NCBI GenBank assembly: GCA_944321645.1
Contig: CALUMB010000001.1
Location: forward strand, 1 to 64,000
Length of the DNA: 64,000 nt
Reading direction: 5' to 3'
From: an uncultured Prevotella sp.
GTDB lineage: Bacteria > Bacteroidota > Bacteroidia > Bacteroidales > Bacteroidaceae
Part shown: positions 1 to 7,586 of the stretch, piece by piece
Layout: the number at the start of each line of letters is the position of its first letter
How positions within the stretch are numbered: the stretch's first letter is position 1
The notes under the pieces: model-generated
What the model was told of the DNA's origin: nothing
Seen by the model: only the letters and a program-made list of their open reading frames with translations
Database searches by the model: none
Position numbers and translations under genes: made by a program

Positions 1-2549
1 TGAGAGCCTTCGAAAAGCTCACGGGGAAGGAGGTCTGCCGCAGTTCCCGCCCCGAATTGATGGGGGCGGTGGGCTGCGCCATCTACGCCAAGGCCCATCC
101 ATCGGCCTGCGTTCCGCTCAATGCACTGCTTGGCCGGTCGGAGTGTGCCACCCGCCGCCATCGGTGTCATGGATGTGAGAACTCATGCCTTGTCACGACA
201 TACACTTTCGCCGGCGCGGGTCGCTACCATTCTGGCAACCGTTGCGAGAAAGTGTTCTCAAACGTGGGCGGCAAGGACAAGCGTGGCACCAATGTGTACA
301 CCCAGAAACTCGCCTTGCTGTTTGGCCGCGATGGCCGCGTAGCCTCGCCCAAACTCACGATCGGCATCCCGCGTGCGCTTAATATGTATGACGAATACCC
401 GTTTTGGCACACGCTATTTACGCGGTGTGGCATTGCGGTGGAACTTTCCGACGAGTCGTCGTTTACGGCATACGAGCAGAGCGCAAGGCTCGTCATGTCC
501 GACAATATATGCTTCCCGGCCAAGCTTGTACACAGCCACATACGCAACCTCGCGCAGAAAGGCGTTGACAGGATATTCATGCCGTTCGTGGTGTTCGAGA
601 AGCTTGAGGGCGGGCAGAACAGCTACAACTGTCCGGTGGTGACGGGCTATTCGGAGGTGGTCAGGAGCGTGCAGGGCGGCAGCGTGCCGATAGATTCGCC
701 GTCCGTCACGTTCAAGGATGCGAAGTTGTTGCGCAGGCAGTGCGTGGCCTACCTCGTCAGTCTCGGTATTGACGCGGGCACGGCGGGGAAGGCATTTGCC
801 GACGCCGTGGCCGAATACGAGGCGTATGGCCACCGACTGGCGGAGTGCAACCGCAAGGTGCTCGCCGACAATGGTGGGCGGCGCCTGGTGGTGCTACTTG
901 CAGGTCGCCCATACCATTCGGATATGTTGGTGCAACACAAACTGTCGGACATGATTGCGTCGATGGGGGTTGACGTGATAACGGAAGACATTGTGCGCTG
1001 CGAGGCCAACACCGTGGAGGGCGTACACTTTGTGTCACAGTGGGCGTATACAAACCGCATACTCAAAGCCGCCGACTGGGCGGCGAGGCAGGGTGACGGG
1101 GTGCAGTATATGCAGATGACGTCGTTTGGTTGCGGCCCCGATGCTTTCCTTACTGACGAGATACGCAGTCTGTTGAAACGCCACGGCAAGGTGCTGACTC
1201 TGCTGAAGATAGACGACGTGGGTAACCTTGGCTCCATCAGGCTTCGCGTGCGCTCGGCGGTGGAGAGCCTGAAATTTTCTGCCGGTGGCGGGTGTCGTGA
1301 GGCTGCGCCGCTGCCCAAGGCTCCGGTGTTTGGCAAAGCCGACCGCAAGCGGAAGATAATCGCCCCGTTCTTCACACCGTTCATATCGCCACTTGTTCCC
1401 GCGATAATGCGCCTGGCGGGCTATGAAGTGGAAAACCTGCCGCAAAGCGACTCGCTTTCGGCAGACTGGGGACTGAAGTTTGCGAACAACGAAGTTTGCT
1501 ATCCCGCCACGCTCATCGTTGGCGACATAGTGAAGGCGTTTAAGTCTGGAAAGTACGACCCCGCCAACACCGCAGTGATAATGACCCAGACCGGCGGCCA
1601 GTGCCGCGCGTCGAACTACATCTCCCTGATAAAGAGGGCGCTTGCCGAAAGCGGTTTTGGCAGCGTGCCGGTCGTTTCGCTGGCCACTGGGTCGGGGCTG
1701 AGCAACGAGCAGCCTGGGTTTAAGATGCCATGGGCAAGGATAGCGCGTGTCGTGCTGGCCTCGCTGCTTTTCAGCGACTGCATAGCCAAGTTCTACTATG
1801 CCTCCGCCGTCAGGGAGCGGCAGCCCGGACAGGCAGCCGCCTTGCGCGACCGCTACCTTGGCGAGGCGTGCAAACACATATCGCGAAACGATGCCAAGGG
1901 GCTGGTCGGGCTGCTGGCGGAGGCGGCAGCCGATTTCGATGCGATAGTCGTAGACCGCGAGGCACCGCGCGTCGGTGTCGTAGGCGAAATCTTCCTCAAG
2001 TTCAATCCCTTTGCCCAGAAGGACATAACCAATTGGCTTGTGGGGCAGGGCATCGAGGTGGTGCCGCCGTTGCTCACCGACTTTTTCATGCAGGCGTTCG
2101 TAAACAGCAAGGTGAACAAGGAGCATGGCCTGGAGCGCGTGTCTGTGCCAGGCTTTGCCATGGGCTTGGCATACAAGTGGGTTATGGGGCAGGTCAGGCG
2201 GGTGAACGAGGCCGCCGCCCGCTTCAGGTATTTCACGCCGTTCGCCGACATATTCGCCGAGGCCGCCGCCGCGAAAGGCGTGGTTTCGCTTTGCGCCCAG
2301 TTTGGCGAAGGATGGCTGCTGCCCGCCGAGATAGTATCGATGGCCCGCAGCGGGGTCACCCACGTGGTCAGCCTGCAACCGTTTGGCTGCATTGCCAATC
2401 ACATTGTGTCGAAAGGCATCGAGAAGCGCATAAAGGCTCTTTACCCGGATTTGAGCATCCTTTCGCTCGATTTCGACAGCGGCGTGAGCGACGTCAACGT
2501 GCGCAACCGTATGCTTCTGTTCATTGACAACTTAAAAGAGTGTGTGTAG
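1..2549 (+). CDS. acyl-CoA dehydratase activase (2-hydroxyglutaryl-CoA dehydratase activator family), 3' part
   Basis: The reading frame is open from base 3 to the stop at 2547-2549, so this is the C-terminal ~849 residues of a gene that begins outside the window. The family comprises very large proteins (about 1400 residues) with one or two BcrA/BadF ATPase domains followed by a DUF2229 (CoA_enzyme_activase) domain and a 2-hydroxyacyl-CoA dehydratase-like region. Visible here are the end of an activase domain (GAVGCAIYA), a cysteine cluster shortly after it (CHGCENSC) that could hold an Fe-S cluster, and the DUF2229 start (IGIPRALNMYDEYPFW). The biochemical role of the giant form in Bacteroidales is not established; the smaller homologues use ATP to drive one-electron transfer to a dehydratase. 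Only 3 bp separate it from the TetR gene downstream, suggesting joint transcription. Confidence 0.85.
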   Translation, partial: RAFEKLTGKEVCRSSRPELMGAVGCAIYAKAHPSACVPLNALLGRSECATRRHRCHGCENSCLVTTYTFAGAGRYHSGNRCEKVFSNVGGKDKRGTNVYTQKLALLFGRDGRVASPKLTIGIPRALNMYDEYPFWHTLFTRCGIAVELSDESSFTAYEQSARLVMSDNICFPAKLVHSHIRNLAQKGVDRIFMPFVVFEKLEGGQNSYNCPVVTGYSEVVRSVQGGSVPIDSPSVTFKDAKLLRRQCVAYLVSLGIDAGTAGKAFADAVAEYEAYGHRLAECNRKVLADNGGRRLVVLLAGRPYHSDMLVQHKLSDMIASMGVDVITEDIVRCEANTVEGVHFVSQWAYTNRILKAADWAARQGDGVQYMQMTSFGCGPDAFLTDEIRSLLKRHGKVLTLLKIDDVGNLGSIRLRVRSAVESLKFSAGGGCREAAPLPKAPVFGKADRKRKIIAPFFTPFISPLVPAIMRLAGYEVENLPQSDSLSADWGLKFANNEVCYPATLIVGDIVKAFKSGKYDPANTAVIMTQTGGQCRASNYISLIKRALAESGFGSVPVVSLATGSGLSNEQPGFKMPWARIARVVLASLLFSDCIAKFYYASAVRERQPGQAAALRDRYLGEACKHISRNDAKGLVGLLAEAAADFDAIVVDREAPRVGVVGEIFLKFNPFAQKDITNWLVGQGIEVVPPLLTDFFMQAFVNSKVNKEHGLERVSVPGFAMGLAYKWVMGQVRRVNEAAARFRYFTPFADIFAEAAAAKGVVSLCAQFGEGWLLPAEIVSMARSGVTHVVSLQPFGCIANHIVSKGIEKRIKALYPDLSILSLDFDSGVSDVNVRNRMLLFIDNLKECV

Positions 2550-2552
2550 GCC

Positions 2553-3185
2553 ATGGTGGAATCGAAGCAACAGTTGCCGGACACCGAGGCGCGGATAATA
2601 GACGCCGCGCGTGAGTTGTTCATAGAGAAAGGCTATGCAGCCACGAGCATGAGCGACATTGCCGCAAGGGCAGGCATGAACCGCCCTGCCTTGCACTATT
2701 ATTTCCGCACGAAGGAGAGGATGTTCAGGGCGGTGTTCGGGGGCATAGTGGACGAAATCGTGCCACGCATACAGGGCATCATTCTCCGGCATGAACTCTT
2801 GCCGGAAGATCGGGTGGCCATGGTGGTAGATGTCTACTATGGCGTGCTGAAGGCTAATCCGAGTCTGCCTATATTCCTTATGAGGGAGATGCACCGCGAC
2901 TTTGCCAATGTGGCGGAGACCATGCGCGAACTGCGCATCATCCAATATTTCGACTCTATTAAGAGCGGGCTTGTGGCCGAAATGAACAGCGGCATCCTGA
3001 AATGTGTGCCTTTGCGATATGTATTCATGACGTTTTACTCAATGGTGATCATGCCTTTTGGGGCAAAAGACCTGTGCTGCGCACTCCTGCTTGACGAGGG
3101 GGAGACATTCGACGACTTGCTCGGAAAATGGAAGTGCCACATCGTCGCGACAATAGTAGGGATGCTGAAGCCCGGCCTAAAGTAG
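2553..3185 (+). CDS. TetR/AcrR family transcriptional regulator
   Basis: A 210-residue protein of the usual TetR length. Residues about 12-58 form the N-terminal helix-turn-helix domain: ARIIDAARELFIEKGYAATSMSDIA followed by the recognition helix region AGMNRPALHYYFRTKERMF is typical (shown here as two parts). The remainder is the variable helical ligand-binding and dimerisation domain, whose ligand cannot be read from sequence. The ATG lies 3 bp after the stop of the acyl-CoA dehydratase activase, so the two are probably co-transcribed and the regulator may control that gene or a linked lipid/CoA process; this is inference from position only. No operator-like palindrome was seen nearby. Confidence 0.9.
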   Translation: MVESKQQLPDTEARIIDAARELFIEKGYAATSMSDIAARAGMNRPALHYYFRTKERMFRAVFGGIVDEIVPRIQGIILRHELLPEDRVAMVVDVYYGVLKANPSLPIFLMREMHRDFANVAETMRELRIIQYFDSIKSGLVAEMNSGILKCVPLRYVFMTFYSMVIMPFGAKDLCCALLLDEGETFDDLLGKWKCHIVATIVGMLKPGLK

Positions 3186-3247
3186 CCGTCCGGGTGTGCA
3201 ACCGGCACTTACGGCAACAAATGCTTGCTCGTTTGGCGGTAATTTTG

Positions 3248-3255
3248 TATATTTG
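3248..3255 (+). promoter_or_regulatory. -7 promoter box for the HIT gene
   Basis: TATATTTG matches the Bacteroidetes -7 consensus TAnnTTTG and lies 49 bp before the ATG of the HIT gene. No clear -33 TTTG at the ideal spacing. Confidence 0.6.
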
Positions 3256-3304
3256 CGGGCGAAAAGACAATTTTACAGTAACGACTTAACAAAACAATCT
3301 GATT

Positions 3305-3730
3305 ATGAAGAGTGACCCTAAGGAGTGCCTTTACTGCCAGAACAACGAGACGCTCCACAACTTAATGGTTGAGGTGGCGGAGCTTAGCGTATCGCGAGTG
3401 TTTATCTTTAAAGAGCAGACCTACCATGGGCGATGCCTTGTGGCATACAAAGACCATGTGGACGACATAAACCTGTTGAGCGACAGCGACCGCAACGCCT
3501 TCATGGACGACGTGGTGCGCGTGACAAGGGCAATGCAGAAAGTGTTCAATCCCGACAAAATCAATTACGGCGCATACGCCGACACGCTCGAGCACCTGCA
3601 CTTCCACCTTGTTCCCAAGTATGTTGGCGGGCCTGACTTCGGGGGCGTGTTCCGCATGAACCCGCAGAAAGTCTATCTCGCCGACAGCGAATATGCCGCC
3701 ATGGCCGAGGCTTTGCGCAAGGAACTTTGA
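3305..3730 (+). CDS. HIT family nucleotide-binding protein
   Basis: A 141-residue protein of the histidine-triad superfamily. The diagnostic motif is at His97-Leu-His99-Phe-His101, within EHLHFHLVPK; the central histidine is the one nucleotidylated during hydrolysis in characterised HIT enzymes. An N-terminal Cys8-x-x-Cys11 pair may help bind zinc, as in bacterial HIT proteins with a zinc site. Likely a cytoplasmic hydrolase of nucleoside phosphoramidates or dinucleotides; the true substrate is unknown. It has its own -7 box and a strong downstream terminator, so it is probably monocistronic. Confidence 0.92.
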   Translation: MKSDPKECLYCQNNETLHNLMVEVAELSVSRVFIFKEQTYHGRCLVAYKDHVDDINLLSDSDRNAFMDDVVRVTRAMQKVFNPDKINYGAYADTLEHLHFHLVPKYVGGPDFGGVFRMNPQKVYLADSEYAAMAEALRKEL

Positions 3731-3814
3731 CCGCTGGCCCAACTGTCTTGGCAGTCCATCGGCTGGTCAAAGGTTGCGCCATGATGTTGGCATCTGGAAA
3801 AGAAAAGTAGAATC

Positions 3815-3860
3815 CGCCGCCATGCACAGACGCTTGTCTGGTTGCGTGGCGGCGTTTTTT
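3815..3860 (+). terminator. rho-independent terminator after the HIT gene
   Basis: An 11-bp stem (3815-3825 with 3844-3854, one G-T pair) containing an inner CAGAC/GTCTG stem is followed directly by six T residues. It ends 17 bp before the convergent beta-lactamase stop. Confidence 0.85.
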
Positions 3861-3876
3861 GTGCTTGGCTGTTTGC

Positions 3877-4773
3877 TTATTCGGTGTCGGTGCCGGCGCT
3901 AAATGCTGCGATAAGTTCGCGGGCAACGGCAGCTATGGTGGCAGAGTTGGTCTGGTCGGCTTCAGCGGAATCTTTAATGAACACAACGATATAGCATCTG
4001 CCTTGTGGCAACATGACGACCCCGGCGTCGTTGTCGGCGGCCTTTATCCCGTTGACACGGTCGGAGCTGCCTGTCTTGTGGGCCAATACCACGCCGGGGG
4101 GCATCCCGGCTTTAATCTTGTCTTGACCTGTGACCGTGCCAGCCATTATGTCTCGAAGCTGTTCCAGCCCGTTGCCTTCTGCCTCAAAAATATATTTTAA
4201 GACGGCAAGCATTGCCGACGGGTAGCTCCAGTTGTTGTAGCAGAGGCTGCGGTCGGAGTGCATCGTGGCTTCGGTCTCGCTTAAACTGAAGCCTCCAATG
4301 CCGAGGCTCCTGATGTAGGCATCCACAAAATCGATGCCGCCCGCAATGTCTATCAAAATGTCGCAGGCGTTGTTGTCGCTTTCGGCCACGCTGTACCGCA
4401 ACAGTTCGGCCACGCTCATGTCGATGCTTTCGTGTGGATATTTTTGTTTCATTGGGCTGTATGTATCTGCACGCAGGCGGCTTTTGTCTATGTGTATCAT
4501 GCTGTCGGTGGTTGCGCCTTCCATCCGCAGCCTGGCAATGGCCGCCATGGCGACGTGCGTCTTGAACACGCTGAGCAGAGGGAAGCGTACAGTGTCGTTG
4601 CGGAGGAATGTCTTTCCGCCGCATTCTGCCGCCACTCCGACAGTCATTTGCTTGTCGCCCACTATCGAGTCAATTTTCTCTTCGAGGGTGGCATTGGCGC
4701 TTTGCAGGCATAGCGTGAGCAGGAAAGCGATTGCAAACAGGCTGTTTGGCATTGAAGGTTTGTGGTGTCCCAT
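3877..4773 (-). CDS. class A beta-lactamase (CfxA/CblA-like)
   Basis: A 298-residue serine beta-lactamase predicted to be exported (hydrophobic N-terminus to about residue 28, ending QSANA). All class A motifs are visible: Ser68-Val-Phe-Lys71 (nucleophile and general base), Ser132-Asp-Asn134, a Glu166/Glu168 omega-loop segment (LSETEATMHSD), and Lys233-Thr-Gly235. The stretches around SDNNACDILI, NWSYPSAM and HKTGSSDR resemble the Bacteroidales CfxA/CblA group (subclass A2). I start at the ATG at 4773, which gives a good signal peptide; ATG at 4752 is an alternative. It lies 16 bp downstream of the lysO stop and seems to be the last gene of the recJ-recQ-lysO operon, without adjacent mobile-element genes. 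Spectrum cannot be predicted. Confidence 0.92.
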   Translation of the reverse strand: MGHHKPSMPNSLFAIAFLLTLCLQSANATLEEKIDSIVGDKQMTVGVAAECGGKTFLRNDTVRFPLLSVFKTHVAMAAIARLRMEGATTDSMIHIDKSRLRADTYSPMKQKYPHESIDMSVAELLRYSVAESDNNACDILIDIAGGIDFVDAYIRSLGIGGFSLSETEATMHSDRSLCYNNWSYPSAMLAVLKYIFEAEGNGLEQLRDIMAGTVTGQDKIKAGMPPGVVLAHKTGSSDRVNGIKAADNDAGVVMLPQGRCYIVVFIKDSAEADQTNSATIAAVARELIAAFSAGTDTE

Positions 4774-4789
4774 AGTCGTTTCGTTTATT

Positions 4790-5416
4790 TCAGATTGTGC
4801 AAAATAGTGTGACGAGGAAAGGAACGCTGAAGTCTGTGACCATGCCGCAGTATATCGATACTGGCACGAAGCGTGCCCCGCACGCATTGCTGATTGCTGG
4901 CAGCGATGTGTCCATCGCCGTGGCACCGGCAGCCGCAATGGGGCCGAGCGGGCCAAAGGCCCTGGCGAGCATGGGCGCAAACAGCAGCACGGCAACTTCG
5001 CGCACTATGTTGGAGAGCAAGGCTACCGCACCGAGGGCTGCGTCTACGGAGCTTGATATGATGACGCTCGACAGCGAATAGTATCCCATGCCACAGCCCA
5101 CGGCCAGCCACCGCTGGACGCTGTAGCCGCCAACTGCCAAGGCAAAAGCCATGCTTGCCGCGATAGTGCCGAGCATCGACGCAAATGGGAGCAAGGCCAT
5201 GGCCGGGCCGAGGCTGCGGAAACGCGCGAGGGCGGAGCGGTCGCCGCCAATGCTTATGCCGACGCAGAGGATGAGGGCGCAAAGCAGGGCGACGCTTACG
5301 CTGCCGCTTGCTGGCAGTGGCAGGGCGTGCAGGCGGCCACAAGCCACCCCGGCAAAGAAGAATGCCACCAAGGCAAAGGCTCCCTTCATATCTTCCGGTT
5401 GTTTATTTTCCGCCAT
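4790..5416 (-). CDS. lysO: LysO-type lysine exporter, C-terminal subunit
   Basis: A 208-residue, very hydrophobic protein with about six membrane segments, matching the C-terminal DUF340 portion of LysO (YbjE), the L-lysine exporter of enterobacteria. The conserved stretches CVGISIGGD, GYYSLSS and the NIVRE / ATAMDTSLP region are recognisable. Its start overlaps the end of the upstream 89-residue ORF by 31 bp in another frame, and that ORF holds the N-terminal LysO portion, so the transporter is encoded as two polypeptides. Both halves have intact hydrophobic cores and a proper start, so I read it as a natural split rather than a frameshift. Export of lysine or a toxic analogue is the expected role. 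Confidence 0.8.
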   Translation of the reverse strand: MAENKQPEDMKGAFALVAFFFAGVACGRLHALPLPASGSVSVALLCALILCVGISIGGDRSALARFRSLGPAMALLPFASMLGTIAASMAFALAVGGYSVQRWLAVGCGMGYYSLSSVIISSSVDAALGAVALLSNIVREVAVLLFAPMLARAFGPLGPIAAAGATAMDTSLPAISNACGARFVPVSIYCGMVTDFSVPFLVTLFCTI

Positions 5417-5655
5417 AGCAGGCCTGCGGCAGCCGCGCTGCCAATGGCGGCAGACAGGCCGATTGCCGCCGAGCGCAGCCAGATGGTGCCTAACGATTCA
5501 AACAGCGCGTCGTCTGTACCGATTTCAAGCCCGATCGCGAAAAGCAATGCCCAAGTTATGGGTGTTGCGGCCTGCGCGGCAAGCCGCTTAAGCCGCACGC
5601 CGGCAACAAGCCCCAAGGCAATGCCGCCAAGCAGCGAAATGAAGATTTCTGTCAT
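5386..5655 (-). CDS. lysO: LysO-type lysine exporter, N-terminal subunit
   Basis: An 89-residue membrane protein with about three helices and a cytoplasmic RLKRL loop, resembling the N-terminal part of LysO (DUF340): LLGGIALGLVAG, then LLFAIGLEIGTDDALF. Its ATG overlaps the recQ stop (ATGA) and its own 3' end overlaps the next ORF by 31 bp, so translation of the three is probably coupled. In enterobacteria the two parts form a single ~300-residue protein. See the companion entry for the split. Confidence 0.75.
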   Translation of the reverse strand: MTEIFISLLGGIALGLVAGVRLKRLAAQAATPITWALLFAIGLEIGTDDALFESLGTIWLRSAAIGLSAAIGSAAAAGLLWRKINNRKI

Positions 5656-7586
5656 TGTCTGTTTCCTTTTGGAGTGGCAGCGGCAAGGTAGCCGTCTTCT
5701 ATTGTTATTGTTTCTTCCTGCACCAGGTCTTCCAGCGCTTCGTCGATAGCTTCCGATATTAATTTGATTTTGGCCAATTCCGTTACGTGGTGAGGCTTGC
5801 CGTCGGCAAGTATTCGCAATATTTGCCCCTTTGCCGATTCAAAGTCGGCCTTTGACGGCAATTGCCTTTTGCGGTCGAGGCAAACGTCGCAGTGGCCGCA
5901 GTCTTTCGTGGCCTTTTCACCGAAATAGGCAAGTAGCAGCCGGCTACGGCATTCTTCGCCAGAAGTCGCGTAGGCCAGCATGGCCCGGGCGCGTTCTACA
6001 AAGCTGTCGCGGCGTTGCTCGTAGGCTTCCTTGGGGATTGAGATTCGCTCTGGGTCTACCCGTTGGCGTATGTATCGGACAAAAGGCGTCTTTGAGCGCG
6101 GGATGAACTTGATTATGCGCTTCTGCGCGAGTTGCTTGAGGCATTGGTGTACTTCTTGCGCTGTCAGTCCGGCAATAGATGCGACGAAACTCTCGTCGAT
6201 GTTCTTGAAATCGCAAAACAGGCCGCTGTATTTGCGCAGTAGCGCCTCTATTGTCTTGTCTTCTGCCGGTGTGTTGCCGTGAAGCCGGTACAAGTCGTCG
6301 CGCTGTATTATGAACATGGCGCGCGCCGAGTTGTCGTTCTCTTCCTCATATTCGATGTATCCCGCCCTTGCCAGTATCTTTAGCGCGGAGCTGGCCCTTG
6401 GCGGGAAGTGGCCGAACGTGTAGCAAAACTTATCGATGTCGAATTGGAAGCACAGTCCACGCCCATCCCCCTCGGCCACTTGGTAGAAGTATGCGAGGTG
6501 TTCGTAGACTTTGCGTATGTAGTCTTTGGGCGGAAAGTTTTCCTGTTCGCGCTTTTTGAGGCTTCGCTTGTCGGATTCGTTGTACAGCAGTACGGCGTAT
6601 GCTTTTTCGCCGTCGCGCCCGGCCCTGCCTGCTTCTTGGAAGTAAGACTCCACGCAGTCGGGGCAATCTATGTGTATTACGGTGCGCACGTCGGGCTTGT
6701 CGATGCCCATGCCGAAGGCGTTTGTGGCCACCATCACCCTTACGTTGCCCGACGTCCATGCCTTTTGCCGCGTGTCTCTTTCTGCATTGGGCAGGCCGGC
6801 GTGGAAATACGTCGCGTCGATTCCGTTGGATGCGAGGTATTCGGCTATTTCCTTTGTGCGTCGCCTTGTCCTTGCATACACGATGGCACTGCCGTCCACG
6901 CATTCGAGTATGTGCAGGGCCTCGCCCCTCTTGTCGGCGACGTGGCGCACCACGTAGGCGAGGTTGGGGCGTTCGAAGCTCATGCGGAACACGTTGGGTT
7001 GCCTGAACCCCAATTGTCTTTGTATGTCAGCGGCCACGGCCGGGGTGGCGGTGGCCGTGAGCGCGAGCACCGGCACCCCTGGCAGGGCGTGGCGCACTCC
7101 GGCAATGCCAAGGTAGGCGGGGCGGAAATCGTAGCCCCACTGGCAGATGCAGTGGGCTTCGTCTATTGCGATGAGGCTCACCTTGATGTGCCTCAGCTTC
7201 GTCAGGAACAGTTCTGACGAGAGCCTTTCTGGCGACACATACAGTATTTTGACGGCACCAAACACGCAGTTTTCGAGCGTTGTGAGTATTTCGTCGTGCG
7301 TCATTCCCGAATGTATCGCCGACGCGCGTATTCCTCGCCGTTTCAAATTGGCCACCTGGTCTTTCATCAGGGCTATGAGCGGAGTTACCACGAGGCACGT
7401 ACCCTCCCTGGCGAGTGCCGGGACCTGGAACGTTATCGACTTGCCCCCGCCAGTGGGCATCAGGCCGAGGGTGTCGCGCCCTTGGCACACGCTCTCGATG
7501 ATGTCGCGCTGTATGCCGCGGAAGCTGCCGTAGCCCCAATGCTCCTTGAGTATTTCCTCAAGCTTGTCGTGTGTGGCCGGAGTCAT
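5652..7586 (-). CDS. recQ: ATP-dependent DNA helicase RecQ
   Basis: A 644-residue superfamily 2 helicase. Walker A TGGGKS is at about residues 45-50, the DEAH box at 142-145 (IDEAHCICQWG, with the aromatic-rich loop after it), motif VI in QEAGRAGRDG, and the RecQ zinc site as an upstream Cys plus DCGHCDVC near residue 570. The C-terminus looks like a winged helix (KPHHVTELAKIK onward) and no clear HRDC domain is seen, so this is a short RecQ. It unwinds 3'-tailed DNA in recombination and fork repair. Stop/start overlaps of 4 bp join it to recJ upstream and lysO downstream. Confidence 0.95.
   Translation of the reverse strand: MTPATHDKLEEILKEHWGYGSFRGIQRDIIESVCQGRDTLGLMPTGGGKSITFQVPALAREGTCLVVTPLIALMKDQVANLKRRGIRASAIHSGMTHDEILTTLENCVFGAVKILYVSPERLSSELFLTKLRHIKVSLIAIDEAHCICQWGYDFRPAYLGIAGVRHALPGVPVLALTATATPAVAADIQRQLGFRQPNVFRMSFERPNLAYVVRHVADKRGEALHILECVDGSAIVYARTRRRTKEIAEYLASNGIDATYFHAGLPNAERDTRQKAWTSGNVRVMVATNAFGMGIDKPDVRTVIHIDCPDCVESYFQEAGRAGRDGEKAYAVLLYNESDKRSLKKREQENFPPKDYIRKVYEHLAYFYQVAEGDGRGLCFQFDIDKFCYTFGHFPPRASSALKILARAGYIEYEEENDNSARAMFIIQRDDLYRLHGNTPAEDKTIEALLRKYSGLFCDFKNIDESFVASIAGLTAQEVHQCLKQLAQKRIIKFIPRSKTPFVRYIRQRVDPERISIPKEAYEQRRDSFVERARAMLAYATSGEECRSRLLLAYFGEKATKDCGHCDVCLDRKRQLPSKADFESAKGQILRILADGKPHHVTELAKIKLISEAIDEALEDLVQEETITIEDGYLAAATPKGNRQ

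Noticed and set aside
1035..2402. 455-codon minus-strand frame opposite the activase
   Set aside because: The activase frame has clear family similarity over the same bases; the antisense frame has none.
5386..5416. Frameshift error in lysO
   Set aside because: Both ORFs have proper starts and end normally, and the overlap is short; a natural split is the simpler reading, though sequencing error cannot be excluded from this window alone.
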